Shown here: positions 44,751 to 54,900 of the stretch, piece after piece
Layout of the letters: every line of letters begins with the position of its first letter
Position numbering within the stretch: the first letter of the stretch is position 1
Source of the DNA: JAHRVQ01 sp964548025
Lineage (GTDB): Bacteria; Pseudomonadota; Gammaproteobacteria; Pseudomonadales; Azotimanducaceae
Reading direction: 5' to 3'
Assembly: GCA_964548025.1 (NCBI GenBank)
Contig: CAZJRI010000005.1
Coordinates: 17,824 to 81,823 of the forward strand
DNA length: 64,000 nt
Position numbers and translations under genes: made by a program
The notes under the pieces: generated by a model
The model's input: the letters and a program-made list of their open reading frames with translations, nothing else
The model's database searches: none
What the model was told of the DNA's origin: nothing

Positions 44751-47303
44751 ATGTCAGCAAAACCAGAAAAAATAGTTGTAGTCGGAAATGGCATGGTTGG
44801 ACACCACTATGTCGAAACAGTATTAAAGGCCAATCCTGAAGTTCAGATAACCGTCATCGGAGGTGAACCTCGACCCGCGTACGACCGTGTACATTTGTCA
44901 GACTATTTCGCGGGTAAGAAGCCTGCTGAACTATCTCTGACTTCACGAGAATACTACCGGGATGTCGGGGTTGATGCTTTTTTTGGTGATCCTGTTGTTG
45001 CAATTGACCGTGAACAAAAAACGGTACTGACCAAAGGTGGCAGGTCTTTTTCGTATGACAAGCTGATTCTGGCCACGGGATCTTATCCTTTTGTACCACC
45101 GATTTCAGGCTCAGAACTTCCAGGCTGCTTAACTTATCGAACAATTGACGATCTGGGACAGATTAAGGCCGAGGCGAAGAATGCCAATGTCGGCGTTGTC
45201 CTGGGCGGCGGCCTCCTGGGGCTGGAAGCTGCAAATGCACTCAGGAATCTGAATCTCGAAACCCATGTGGTGGAATTCTCCGCTGGATTAATGGGTGTTC
45301 AGATAGACGACGGTGGCAGCAGGATGCTGCGGCGGAAGATAGAAGCCCTGGATGTTCAGGTACATACCAGCAAAGAAACGAGGATCATCAGACCAGGCAC
45401 CACCAGCCGGTTGACTATGGAATTCGCAGATGGAAATTGCCTGCAGACAGATCTGATCGTCTTTTCAGCAGGAATTCGCCCTTACGACCAACTTGCTCGG
45501 GAAGCTGATATAGGGGTTGGCGAGCGTGGCGGGATTGTTATCGACGCGCAGTGCAGAACAAGTGACGAGCATATATTTGCGATCGGCGAATGCGCTCTGT
45601 ACGACAATACCATCTTTGGTCTCGTGGCCCCGGGCAACCGTATGGCAGAAGTCGCCGCAAGCCAGCTAACTGAAGACAAAAAATTATTTGAGGGTGCCGA
45701 TATGAGCACCCAGTTAAAATTGTTAGGTGTCGATGTGGGTTCTATCGGTGACGCTCACGGCACGACACCGAATTCAAAAGCCTATGTATACAGCGATGAA
45801 GTAGCGGATGAGTACCGGAAAATCATCGTAAGCGACGATCATAAAAAACTACTGGGGGCGGTACTGGTTGGTGATTGTAAGGATTACGGCATCTTGCTTC
45901 AGATGTGTCTAAACAAAATCGATCTGCCTGAATCTCCTGAAACCCTGATCGTACCGAAACTGGCAGACGGTGATGGGGCTGGTGCGCTGGGCGCAGATAT
46001 GCTACCCGATGCTGTGCTTATCTGTACATGTAATGACGTTACTAAAGGCCAAATATGTTCCACTATCAGAGCCGGTACCACTGATCTTGGGGAGCTGAAG
46101 TCAAAAACCAAAGCTTCGTCAACCTGCGGTGGTTGTGCGCCGCTTGTCAGTCAGATCATGAGCGCAGAATTGGTAAATCTCGGCGTTGAAATTGATAACA
46201 ACCTGTGTGAACACTTCGATTATTCGCGATCAGAATTGTTCGATATCGTTCGAATCAAAAAGATCAGAACCTTCCGGGAGCTTCTGGCCGACTATGGGCG
46301 GGGATCTGGCTGCGACGTATGCAAACCAGCTATTGGATCTATATTGGCTTCCCTCTTCAATGAATATGTTCTCGATGAGGAACATATCGGCTTGCAGGAT
46401 AGCAACGATATCTTCCTTGGTAATATGCAAAAAGATGGAACCTATTCAGTGGTTCCGAGGATACCAGGCGGTGAGATTACGCCAGACAAATTAATTGTAA
46501 TCGGTGAAGTCGCGAAACAGTTTGACCTTTATACCAAAATAACGGGAGGACAAAGGATCGATCTGTTCGGTGCCCAACTGCATGAACTGCCACAGATATG
46601 GAAGCTACTGGTTGAAGCTGGTTTCGAAACAGGTCATGCCTACGGCAAGGCAGTCCGCACGGTGAAATCGTGCGTTGGTTCAAGCTGGTGTCGATTCGGT
46701 GTTCAGGATAGTGTTTCGATGTCGATTCGTGTTGAAAACCGGTATCGGGGCATTCGATCACCCCATAAGATCAAGATGGCAGTTTCAGGTTGTGCCCGCG
46801 AATGTGCCGAGGCACAAAGCAAAGACATCGGAATCATCGCGACAAATAACGGCTGGAATCTGTACGTCTGTGGGAATGGTGGCATGCGTCCCCGTCACGC
46901 AGACCTTTTTGCCACAGACCTGGATGACAAGTTGCTGATCCAATACATCGATCGCATATTGATGTTTTATATTCGTACTGCTGAAAAGCTGCAACGCACG
47001 TCGGTTTGGCTCGAGAATCTTGAAGGCGGGCTGGACTATTTAAAATCTGTCGTCATCGATGACAAGCTGGGTATTTGTGAAAGCCTTGAGGCATCTCTGC
47101 AGGACCTGGTGGACAGTTATGAATGCGAATGGAAAAAGACCCTCAACGAGCCGGGTCGATTGCAGCGTTTTCAGCATTTTATCAACTCGAAAGAAACTGA
47201 TGACAATCTGGATTTTGTCTATGAGAGAGGTCAGAGAAGGCCGTTAAGTGCTGATGAAAAGGAAACTCAAGAACCCACGCGAACCCTGGTGAGAGCGAGT
47301 TAG
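44751..47303 (+). CDS. nirB: NADH-dependent nitrite reductase large subunit
   Basis: The 850-residue protein has an N-terminal FAD/NADH half (KIVVVGNGMVGHHYVE, GLLGLEAANALRNL), two BFD-like Cys sites (CTCND at about 425, STCGGC at about 456), the ferredoxin-like half domain, and the siroheme/[4Fe-4S] domain with SCVGSSWC (about 640-647) and GCARECAEA (about 680-688). It reduces nitrite to ammonia with NADH in the cytoplasm. NirD follows after four bases. Both the reductase and cobA lie in one unit, so siroheme supply and use are coupled. No nitrate reductase or transporter is in the window. Confidence 0.96.
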   Translation: MSAKPEKIVVVGNGMVGHHYVETVLKANPEVQITVIGGEPRPAYDRVHLSDYFAGKKPAELSLTSREYYRDVGVDAFFGDPVVAIDREQKTVLTKGGRSFSYDKLILATGSYPFVPPISGSELPGCLTYRTIDDLGQIKAEAKNANVGVVLGGGLLGLEAANALRNLNLETHVVEFSAGLMGVQIDDGGSRMLRRKIEALDVQVHTSKETRIIRPGTTSRLTMEFADGNCLQTDLIVFSAGIRPYDQLAREADIGVGERGGIVIDAQCRTSDEHIFAIGECALYDNTIFGLVAPGNRMAEVAASQLTEDKKLFEGADMSTQLKLLGVDVGSIGDAHGTTPNSKAYVYSDEVADEYRKIIVSDDHKKLLGAVLVGDCKDYGILLQMCLNKIDLPESPETLIVPKLADGDGAGALGADMLPDAVLICTCNDVTKGQICSTIRAGTTDLGELKSKTKASSTCGGCAPLVSQIMSAELVNLGVEIDNNLCEHFDYSRSELFDIVRIKKIRTFRELLADYGRGSGCDVCKPAIGSILASLFNEYVLDEEHIGLQDSNDIFLGNMQKDGTYSVVPRIPGGEITPDKLIVIGEVAKQFDLYTKITGGQRIDLFGAQLHELPQIWKLLVEAGFETGHAYGKAVRTVKSCVGSSWCRFGVQDSVSMSIRVENRYRGIRSPHKIKMAVSGCARECAEAQSKDIGIIATNNGWNLYVCGNGGMRPRHADLFATDLDDKLLIQYIDRILMFYIRTAEKLQRTSVWLENLEGGLDYLKSVVIDDKLGICESLEASLQDLVDSYECEWKKTLNEPGRLQRFQHFINSKETDDNLDFVYERGQRRPLSADEKETQEPTRTLVRAS

Positions 47304-47307
47304 TGTA

Positions 47308-47652
47308 ATGGCCACAACAGACAACAGATGGACCAATGTATGCAGTTTGTCCGAACTACTGCCCGACACCGGCTTATGTGCACTATTGGGGAGTGAGCAG
47401 GTAGCGGTATTTAGAGACAGGCAAACGGATAGCATCTGGGGGATCTCAAACTATGACCCCATAGGCCAGGCTAACGTACTTTCCCGTGGTATCGTCGGAT
47501 CTATTGATGACGAACCGGTGGTTGCCTCGCCGCTTTACAAGCAGCACTTTAATTTAAGAACAGGCAGGTGTCTTGAAGAACCTGATTTACAGTTAAAAAC
47601 CTATGCGATCCGGGTTGTAGGAGACCAGGTTCATTTAAAACAACAATGCTGA
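47308..47652 (+). CDS. nirD: Nitrite reductase small subunit
   Basis: The 114-residue protein has the Rieske-like fold without cluster ligands usual for NirD: WTNVCSLSELLPDTG, GISNYDPIGQANVLSRGI, DEPVVASPLYKQHFNL, GRCLEEPDLQLKTYAIR. It forms the active enzyme with NirB. Four bases separate it from nirB. It ends the unit; no clear terminator was found in the next 130 bases. Confidence 0.94.
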   Translation: MATTDNRWTNVCSLSELLPDTGLCALLGSEQVAVFRDRQTDSIWGISNYDPIGQANVLSRGIVGSIDDEPVVASPLYKQHFNLRTGRCLEEPDLQLKTYAIRVVGDQVHLKQQC

Positions 47653-47785
47653 TTGACCCAGAATAAAGACACACGAACCATCCACTGCCTGGAATCGAGT
47701 AAACAAAAACTTAGGTCTGATAGTTCCCCTTGATCTCAGTATACTGCCCTTTGACTTTGTGTTTTGTAGAAGAGGGTTTTGATTC

Positions 47786-49369
47786 ATGTCGGAGAATGTC
47801 GCAAGCAGCGAAGAAGAAGTGATCGCGGCCGCACGTATCGGCATGTCCTGTGCAATATATGCCAGCGACACCCCGCAGAGAGGGGCGGTCTATTCCGAAT
47901 ATGGTGATAGATCCTGGCGAGAATTGAATTGTGCAGCCAATCAACTGGTTCGGGTGTTGCGTGCCGCTGGGTTGGGTGATGGAGATTCACTCGCCATCAT
48001 GATAAGCAATCGACCTGAATTTATTGAAGTCTTCAAAGCGGCACTTCGAATGGGCGTTCGACTCACACCGATAAACTGGCATCTTGGTGCAGAAGAGATC
48101 AGGTACATTCTAGGGGATTGTGATGCCAGGGCTTTGATTACTGAATTCAGATTTTCTGAGGTAGTGCAGGAGGCATCCGAATCACTGGATCAACTTGATA
48201 TCTGTCTGATGGTAGGAGCCGGGAAGCCGTTAGGTCCGTTTGCTGACTACGGCAGTGCGCTAAACGAGCAGATGGATAACGACATAGACGATGCTGTTCT
48301 TGGCTACCATATGTTATACACATCCGGCACAACAGGTCGACCCAAAGGGGTCTGGCGAGATAGCCGTACCGAGATTATGCCTCGGTGGTCTGGTCCTTCT
48401 ATAATGAATCCGAATGAAGATGTCTGTCTGCTGACAGGCCCGGCTTACCATGCTGCCCCCTTATCCAATATTGCCCAGGCTCTGATCTCGGGGTTGCCCG
48501 TTGTCATGATGGACAAATGGGATGCTGAAAAAACACTCGCTTTGATCGCATCACATCGAGTTACTCATACCCATATGGTAGCAACCATGTTCCACCGGAT
48601 GCTGCAGTTGCCTGCTGAGGTTCGTGATGCCTATGACGTGTCTAGCGTCAAGGACATTACCCACGGCGCGGCGCCCTGTCCGGTACATATAAAGCAATCG
48701 ATGATCGACTGGTTTGGACCAGTATTAAACGAATACTATGCCGCGACTGAGGGTGGTGGTGGCTTCACCGTCAATTCACACGACTGGTTGAAGAAACCGG
48801 GGACGGTCGGTAAAGCACCCGAAACGTTCAGCAATAAGATTCTGGATGATGAAGGCAATGAACTGCCACCCGGGAAAACGGGGACCATTTATATGAGGGC
48901 ACCCGAATCTGGGCGCTTTAAGTATTATAAGGATAGTGAGAAGACCAGCGCATCCTACCGAGGTGAGTATTTTACTCTGGGTGATATGGGTTATTTTGAT
49001 GAGGATGGCTATCTGTTCCTGACCGGGCGAACGGCTGAATTAATTATTTCTGGTGGCGTCAATATCTACCCGCAGGAGGTAGACAACCAGATCATGCAGC
49101 ATCCGGCAGTGAAGGAAGTATGTACTGTTGGCATTCCGGATGAAGAATGGGGAGAGGCAGTCTGTTCCGTCGTCGAGCTGATGCCTGACTTCACGGCATC
49201 CCGACAACTGAGTGATGAGATCATTGATTTTGCACGTTCGCGATTACCGCACTATATGTGTCCCAGGCACGTCGACTTTGCGAAAGACTTGCCACGTTTG
49301 CTATCCGGAAAGATCCAGCGACGCAAGGTAAGAGATCCTTATTGGCAGAACAGGGACAAGAAAATATAA
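47786..49369 (+). CDS. AMP-forming acyl-CoA synthetase
   Basis: The 527-residue enzyme has the ANL signatures YTSGTTGRPKGVW (about 176-188), EYYAATEGGGG (about 315-325), TLGDMGYFDEDGYLFLTGR (about 398-416) and the C-terminal Lys in LLSGKIQRRKV (about 509-519). It activates a carboxylic acid with ATP to an acyl-adenylate, then to acyl-CoA. It is cytoplasmic. The gene is 133 bases after nirD on the same strand, probably a separate unit. Chain length is unknown. It and the downstream crotonase-TetR pair may form part of acyl-CoA metabolism. Confidence 0.9.
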   Translation: MSENVASSEEEVIAAARIGMSCAIYASDTPQRGAVYSEYGDRSWRELNCAANQLVRVLRAAGLGDGDSLAIMISNRPEFIEVFKAALRMGVRLTPINWHLGAEEIRYILGDCDARALITEFRFSEVVQEASESLDQLDICLMVGAGKPLGPFADYGSALNEQMDNDIDDAVLGYHMLYTSGTTGRPKGVWRDSRTEIMPRWSGPSIMNPNEDVCLLTGPAYHAAPLSNIAQALISGLPVVMMDKWDAEKTLALIASHRVTHTHMVATMFHRMLQLPAEVRDAYDVSSVKDITHGAAPCPVHIKQSMIDWFGPVLNEYYAATEGGGGFTVNSHDWLKKPGTVGKAPETFSNKILDDEGNELPPGKTGTIYMRAPESGRFKYYKDSEKTSASYRGEYFTLGDMGYFDEDGYLFLTGRTAELIISGGVNIYPQEVDNQIMQHPAVKEVCTVGIPDEEWGEAVCSVVELMPDFTASRQLSDEIIDFARSRLPHYMCPRHVDFAKDLPRLLSGKIQRRKVRDPYWQNRDKKI

Positions 49370-49530
49370 ATCAGCAACTACAACCTGCTGGATACCACAT
49401 GCCCTGGTTATTGATCTTATGACTGCAATCCTGATGATATTACTTCAAGAATCTTGATCTGTCCGCGATACGGGGTCATTATTGCGGGTGCATATGTGAG
49501 CCTTAAATCCATCGAATATCATTTGCGGGA

Positions 49531-50394
49531 ATGGCCATGACAATCAGAGAAAAACTCGAGACAAATCTGATCTGGTTTTCGCTCGCATTGATAGCCACGG
49601 GTGCCATCGGCACCATTGCAGTTGTAGGTTGGATAGATTCAAAAATCGCGACTGAGGTTAAAAGTCAGGTTGATCTGAATACGAAGCAGATACGAGCCGA
49701 ATTGCAGAAAGAACTAGCACCTTCGGTTGGTCAGAAGCGAGAAGGTCGCTCCGGGTCATTATTTCAACAACCGACCAGCCAATTTGAAGATCTGCTTTCC
49801 CGGGCCAGAAAATGGCCGCTCATCGAAAAAGATGTATTCTCCGAAAATCTGATGTGGGACGTGAGAGATTACAAAGCGACAAATGCGACGGGCGAAGTGA
49901 AGATCAGGAACGGCAAATTCTCATGGTCTCTGGAAACAGAAGGTTCACATGACGGTTTTGCTCGATTTGCGGAATCTGACGCGACATCAGACTTTTATCT
50001 AAAGGTTGAGGGCAGACTAAAAAGTGGTGTCCCAACGAACGCTTTCTATGGTGTCCTGTTCAGGGAATCCAAAGATCAATACTACTATATTCTAATTGCA
50101 GATAGCGGGCACATTAAAGTGTTGTTGTGGAAGGACAAGAAAAATCAAAAAATCACAGAGTGGCTTCCGATAGGTAATATTAAGGCAGGAGAGTACAACG
50201 AAATAGAGGTTGTAGGAGAGGGGAGGCAGTTCAGACTATATATTAACAGTGTGTTGGTATTACCGATCGAATTGCCGGAACTGGTTGCTGGCCGAGTAGG
50301 GTTGACTGTTGACCTGATCAAGGTGCCTGAGAGTCAGGGACCAACCCACGCCGAATTCGAATTTGATGACTTCGTCTATCGCCGAAAACCCTGA
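49531..50394 (+). CDS. Membrane-anchored protein with LamG/DUF1080-like C-terminal domain
   Basis: The 287-residue protein has one N-terminal TM helix (about 13-32, LIWFSLALIATGAIGTIAVV), a short charged helical linker, then a ~180-residue beta-rich domain: GKFSWSLETEGSHDGFARF, TNAFYGVLFRESKDQYYYI, GEYNEIEVVGEGRQFRLYI, GRVGLTV. This is the jelly-roll pattern of LamG and DUF1080 (3-keto-disaccharide hydrolase-like) proteins. The domain is outside the cytoplasm, probably binding a ligand. The ATG at 49531 and that at 49537 are both possible starts. Neighbours give no clear clue; function is unknown. Confidence 0.7.
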   Translation: MAMTIREKLETNLIWFSLALIATGAIGTIAVVGWIDSKIATEVKSQVDLNTKQIRAELQKELAPSVGQKREGRSGSLFQQPTSQFEDLLSRARKWPLIEKDVFSENLMWDVRDYKATNATGEVKIRNGKFSWSLETEGSHDGFARFAESDATSDFYLKVEGRLKSGVPTNAFYGVLFRESKDQYYYILIADSGHIKVLLWKDKKNQKITEWLPIGNIKAGEYNEIEVVGEGRQFRLYINSVLVLPIELPELVAGRVGLTVDLIKVPESQGPTHAEFEFDDFVYRRKP

Positions 50395-50413
50395 TGGTTG
50401 CCAACCGGTTTAG

Positions 50414-51010
50414 CTAACGCCTCAAAAGAGGTGCAAGTAAATGATCCAAAATACGATCCACCTCGTTCTGATCAAAACGATTATCGTTCAACAGGCTCAT
50501 CAGGTTTGAAAAAACGCCGAGAGCATCGAATATGTAGGCTATTGATCGAGAAGATGTACCCGTGGGGAATTCACCATTTTGAATTCCTTGCTCAATTAGT
50601 TTTTCAACCAAAGCAACATAACTCAGGTGGTGCTTACTGAGTCGCTTTGCAATTTCCGGATCGTCGATTTCTGAGACCGCTTGAAACTGAACTTTCAATT
50701 CATCAGGATGTTCCTGCATAGCGCGGAAATAAGTCATACCCATTTCACGAAGGTTTGTGGCTGCGCTAGCATTCTGAGATATCTGTTCCTCCCATCGCGT
50801 TAGAATTTGTGCGTTCACATAATCCAGGATGGAAAGGAATATGGCTTTTTTATTTGGAAAGTGATTGAACACCGCTGCTTCTGAAATACCAAGTTCGCCA
50901 GCAATTTGTTTTGTGGTTGCCGTCTTGAAATTTGATCGTGCAAAAACACCCGTTGCACACTTTAGAATTTGTTTACGCCTTTCATTGGCAGGAAGCCTCT
51001 TAGTGGTCAT
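50414..51010 (-). CDS. TetR-family transcriptional regulator
   Basis: The 198-residue protein has the N-terminal TetR helix-turn-helix (RRKQILKCATGVFARSNF, TTKQIAGELGISEAAVFNHF, about 12-58), followed by an all-helical ligand domain. Its ATG overlaps the stop of the crotonase gene by 11 bases, so it is translated from the same transcript. A 24-bp palindrome (51799-51822) upstream of the pair is its probable operator. It likely represses its own operon and is released by an acyl-CoA or related ligand; that is inferred from the neighbour. Confidence 0.9.
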   Translation of the reverse strand: MTTKRLPANERRKQILKCATGVFARSNFKTATTKQIAGELGISEAAVFNHFPNKKAIFLSILDYVNAQILTRWEEQISQNASAATNLREMGMTYFRAMQEHPDELKVQFQAVSEIDDPEIAKRLSKHHLSYVALVEKLIEQGIQNGEFPTGTSSRSIAYIFDALGVFSNLMSLLNDNRFDQNEVDRILDHLLAPLLRR

Positions 51011-51755
51011 TGAGTATCGCAGTTGAGGCGATTTCGGCTTTGGGGCTGAGCCACTGTCTTAACATGGGATCTGATGCCTTCTGATTGAGTTGCTGTAATT
51101 TTGAAATGGTAGCCCCCCTGACCTGGGTTTTAATGCGAGTATAGGCATCGGCGGGCATGCTGGCAAAATCTCGTGCAACCTCAAAGGCTCTGTGCAGAAC
51201 CTGTGCATTGGCGACCAGTTCATCAAATACCCCTTTATTCTGTGCAGCCTGCGAATCGAAGGTAAGTGCTGATAATGCGGTGAATCGGATATCAGCAGGT
51301 GCGAGCTCTGCCTTGAGTATCTCCATAGGCGCAGCCGGAAAAGGGATACCTGCACGGGCTTCTGTGAGGCCAAAAAGTGCATCATTCGTTGGACCAATAC
51401 GATAATCCGCCGTCAGTGCAAACATGAATCCTGCTGCAATAGCATGACCGTTTATCGCGCCAATTACAGGTATTTCACAGGCATAAAACCCAGTGATAAC
51501 ACGGTTGATAACCTGGAGAAAATCAGCCTGCTGTTCAGTTGAGTAAAGAGGTACAGCTTTTAGATCAAGCCCACCGGAAAAAAAGGTACCACTACCGGTG
51601 GTGATTATGGCGCGTGGTTTACGCGAAATGGTCGCTTTAAACGCCGCTTCCAGTTCACAGGCGAACTCGAAAGTAATGGCATTTGCATTCGGACGGTTCA
51701 GTTGAATTACGGCAATATCATCTTCAACCCATTGTTTAATAAAAGAATAGTTCAT
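51000..51755 (-). CDS. Enoyl-CoA hydratase/isomerase family protein
   Basis: The 251-residue crotonase-like protein has the oxyanion segments GSGTFFSGGLDLKA and IPVIGAINGHAIAAGFMF, and the later helix TEARAGIPFPAAPMEIL. It acts on enoyl-CoA or isomerises the double bond; the first catalytic Glu of true hydratases is not evident, so isomerase or another crotonase reaction is possible. The gene is first in a two-gene unit with TetR (11-base overlap), preceded by a palindromic operator 44 bases upstream of the ATG. Confidence 0.85.
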   Translation of the reverse strand: MNYSFIKQWVEDDIAVIQLNRPNANAITFEFACELEAAFKATISRKPRAIITTGSGTFFSGGLDLKAVPLYSTEQQADFLQVINRVITGFYACEIPVIGAINGHAIAAGFMFALTADYRIGPTNDALFGLTEARAGIPFPAAPMEILKAELAPADIRFTALSALTFDSQAAQNKGVFDELVANAQVLHRAFEVARDFASMPADAYTRIKTQVRGATISKLQQLNQKASDPMLRQWLSPKAEIASTAILNDH

Positions 51756-51798
51756 GATGTTCCCCTTTATGTACTGATCACCTGGAGAAGTGAGATTT

Positions 51799-51822
51799 AT
51801 CTAAGTTAGTGCTAACTAAGAT
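51799..51822. promoter_or_regulatory. Palindromic operator of the crotonase-TetR operon
   Basis: A 24-base near-palindrome with core AGTTAG-TG-CTAACT; 20 of 24 positions match its reverse complement. It lies 44 bases before the crotonase ATG, on the promoter side of the operon encoding the TetR regulator. TetR-family operators are usually short palindromes in this place. Confidence 0.75.
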
Positions 51823-51912
51823 AGCAGGATAAGATATGTCTTTCAACGGTAAGCAGGGGAGGATCGTAGATTGATCTGGCGCTTCAGGCTGCCCAGGTGA
51901 ATTTAAGGTGAA

Positions 51913-54900
51913 TTAAGTGGATCGTTCCAGCTTTTTGGTCAGGGATTTTGTGACATGTTGTTTCAAATCGGTGATCGTAAACGGCTTTCTCATGTAGGCA
52001 GTGGCGGGGTCGAGAACTTCCAGCGGTGAAAGGTTCCCACTCATCAGGATAGTCGGCACGGTTGAATTGTATTTTCGTATTTCATCGAGCAGTTCTGTCC
52101 CGAGCATTCGCGGCATTTTCTGATCACAAATCACCAGATCAAATGCGTCCGGGTTTCGCTTAAACTCTTCGAGTGCCTTTAGCGGATTGAGATAACAGGT
52201 TGTTGAATACCCAAGCACTTTTAAAAGTTGACGGCAAACGTCTGCAACTCTTGCCTCATCATCAATGATCAGAATATGTCCCTCGCTGTCAACAGTCTCA
52301 TCTGGACCTTTTTTCGGATAGATTAGATTGTCTGCACAACAGGGCAGGATTACCGTAAAGACAGATCCAATTCCTGGTTTGCTCTCGACGCTGATATGAC
52401 CATTGTGCCCGGATACAACGCCATGGGCGATCGACAAGCCCAGCCCGGTACCCTCGTCGTTGCCAAATCCCAATCCCGTACTTGAGAAGAACGGGTCAAA
52501 AATCGTGGTGAGTAGCTCCTGTTTCATGCCTATGCCACTGTCCTTAACGATCAACCTGATGTGATCACCAGCTATCAGGTCCGAATGTGCTGGCAGGTCA
52601 TCTTCTGACAGATAGATATTGCCCGCCGATACTTCAAGCATGCCACCCCCGTCTTGCATCGCCTTTCCTGCGTTTGTAATCAGGTTCATGAGAAGCTGGT
52701 GAATTTGAGTCGAGTCAGCTTTCACTGGCTTTAAATCGGAATCGAGTTCAACTGCCATTTTAACGCCTGGAGGTAGCGTTGCTTTTGAGAGGGCTATCAC
52801 TTCTTCAAGGATTGGCTCAAGGTCGCAGGGCTGAAAATCATTGTCTGCTGGTTTTGACACAGACAGCAACCTTGCGACCAACTCTTTTGCACGCTCTGTC
52901 GCATCCAGGACGCGAAATAGAAACTCCTTGGAAGCTGCTGGTTTTTCAACCTGATCAACAGCAAGTTGGCTGTAACCGTATATTGCCGTGAGAATATTGT
53001 TGAAGTCATGGGCAATCCCGCTTGCCATTGTGCCAATTGCTGCAAGTTTTTCTTTCATCTGGATTGCTTGCTCAAGCTCCCGTTTATCTGTTACGTCCAT
53101 TCCCGATGCAAGCAAGAATGCTCCTTCGCCGGTCTCGTCCTGCATGAAAGAAAACCGCCACATAATATGAGAAACGCTCTGATCTGCAGCGACCACAGAA
53201 GATTCATAGTGGGTATCAATATCCTCACTCAGGTCACCGGATATCCACTTCTTCATTTCTTCCTGGGATTCTGAATGTACATACCTTAGCAACGGCTGGC
53301 CGACAAGCTGATCTTCATCGGAACCGAGTATTCGGCAACCTGTTTGATTAATCAGTTGAATCAGGCCATTTGAGTTTATAACTATCATAATGATGTCGGC
53401 AGTGTCGAGGTAACTCTGGGTTTTCTCCTTCTCGACTTGCAGCGCAATTTCTTTGGTTTTACCTGCGCTGACCTCGCGCTCGAGTTCTTTGTTGATTCTT
53501 GCCAGTTCTCGTGTGTATTGGTTTTTCTCGGCTTGTACCCGGTAGACAACCCAACATAAAGTGAGAAAAGCCATGAAGTAGCTGAAGTATGCATACCAGG
53601 TCAACCAGGGCGGAGGGGCGATCTTTATCTGAACGTTTGTTGGATTTTTGTTCCAGACTCCATCAATGTTGGATGCTGCAACCTGGAAAACATAACTACC
53701 GTGAGATAAATTCGTGAAACTGGCATACCGACGATTACCTGCCTCGATCCAGTGATCGTCCAATCCCTTTAACCGGTATCGGTAGTTAATTTGCTGTGGT
53801 GCTGAATAGTCTGTACCGGCAAACTGAAATTCAAGGGAACTTTCATCATGGGCAAGCTGCAATCCCTGCTGCTGCACCATTGCGACATTCTTAATACGTT
53901 GGTTCCGTGAAGCGATCATCGTGATCACAGTTTGAGGTGCTTCAGAATTGATGTTGAGCGCATCCGGATGAAATGAATTAAATCCGTTGATGCCGCCAAA
54001 ATACATTTTTCCGTTTGTTGCAGTGATCGCTGCTCCCTGATTAAATTCCGCGTCCTGCAGTCCGTGACTGATATCCAGATGTCTGAACGAATTTGTTACG
54101 AGGCTATACTGAGAAAGCCCCCTGTTGCTACTGAACCAGATTTGTTTGTTGCCTTTTGCTATGGCGTAAACGGATGAACCCGCGAGCCCGTTTGTTTCAG
54201 AATAATGCTGGAAACGCTCGATACCCTGACGTCGGTCTGCCCTTGACCATCGATTCAGCCCACGACTATGAGTGCCGATCCAGAAATCCCCAAACTCGTC
54301 TTCGTTGATGGCAAGGACATTATTGCCGGAAAGACTGACGGGATTTCTGAATTGGTTCTTGAATGAATGGAATTCACCGCTAGCAGTGTCAAATAGATTC
54401 AGACCACCGCCGTAAGTGCCGACCCAGATCTTTTGTTCAGAGTCCTTGAAAATAGTCAGGACACGATTCGAGCTGATTGATTCTGGCTGATCAGCCTCGT
54501 GCTGAAATCGCTGTATCTGCCGGGTATCAGGATTCAACAAATTTATCCCCGCTGTATAGGTGCCAATCAGGATATTTCCTAGGTTGTCTTCCGCAATGGA
54601 AGTGACCGTATTGGCGCTGAGACTATTGCTGTTGTCCGGGTCATGACGAAAGTGAATGAATTTGTCTGTTCCTTTTCTCCTCAGGCTGAGACCGTGAGAT
54701 CGAGTCCCGAGCCAGAGATTGCCGGTTGAGTCCACATGAAGCGCCATCACCTGGTCTATAGCTGAATTGGGGTCGATTGTGATTCTCTCAATTTCTTGGG
54801 TCCCGGTGTTAAAGAGATGTAAACCAGCGTTGAATGTCCCGATCCAGATTTGATTGTTTTCGCTTTCGGCGAAGCTGGTTATGGTCGCGTTGATAACTGA

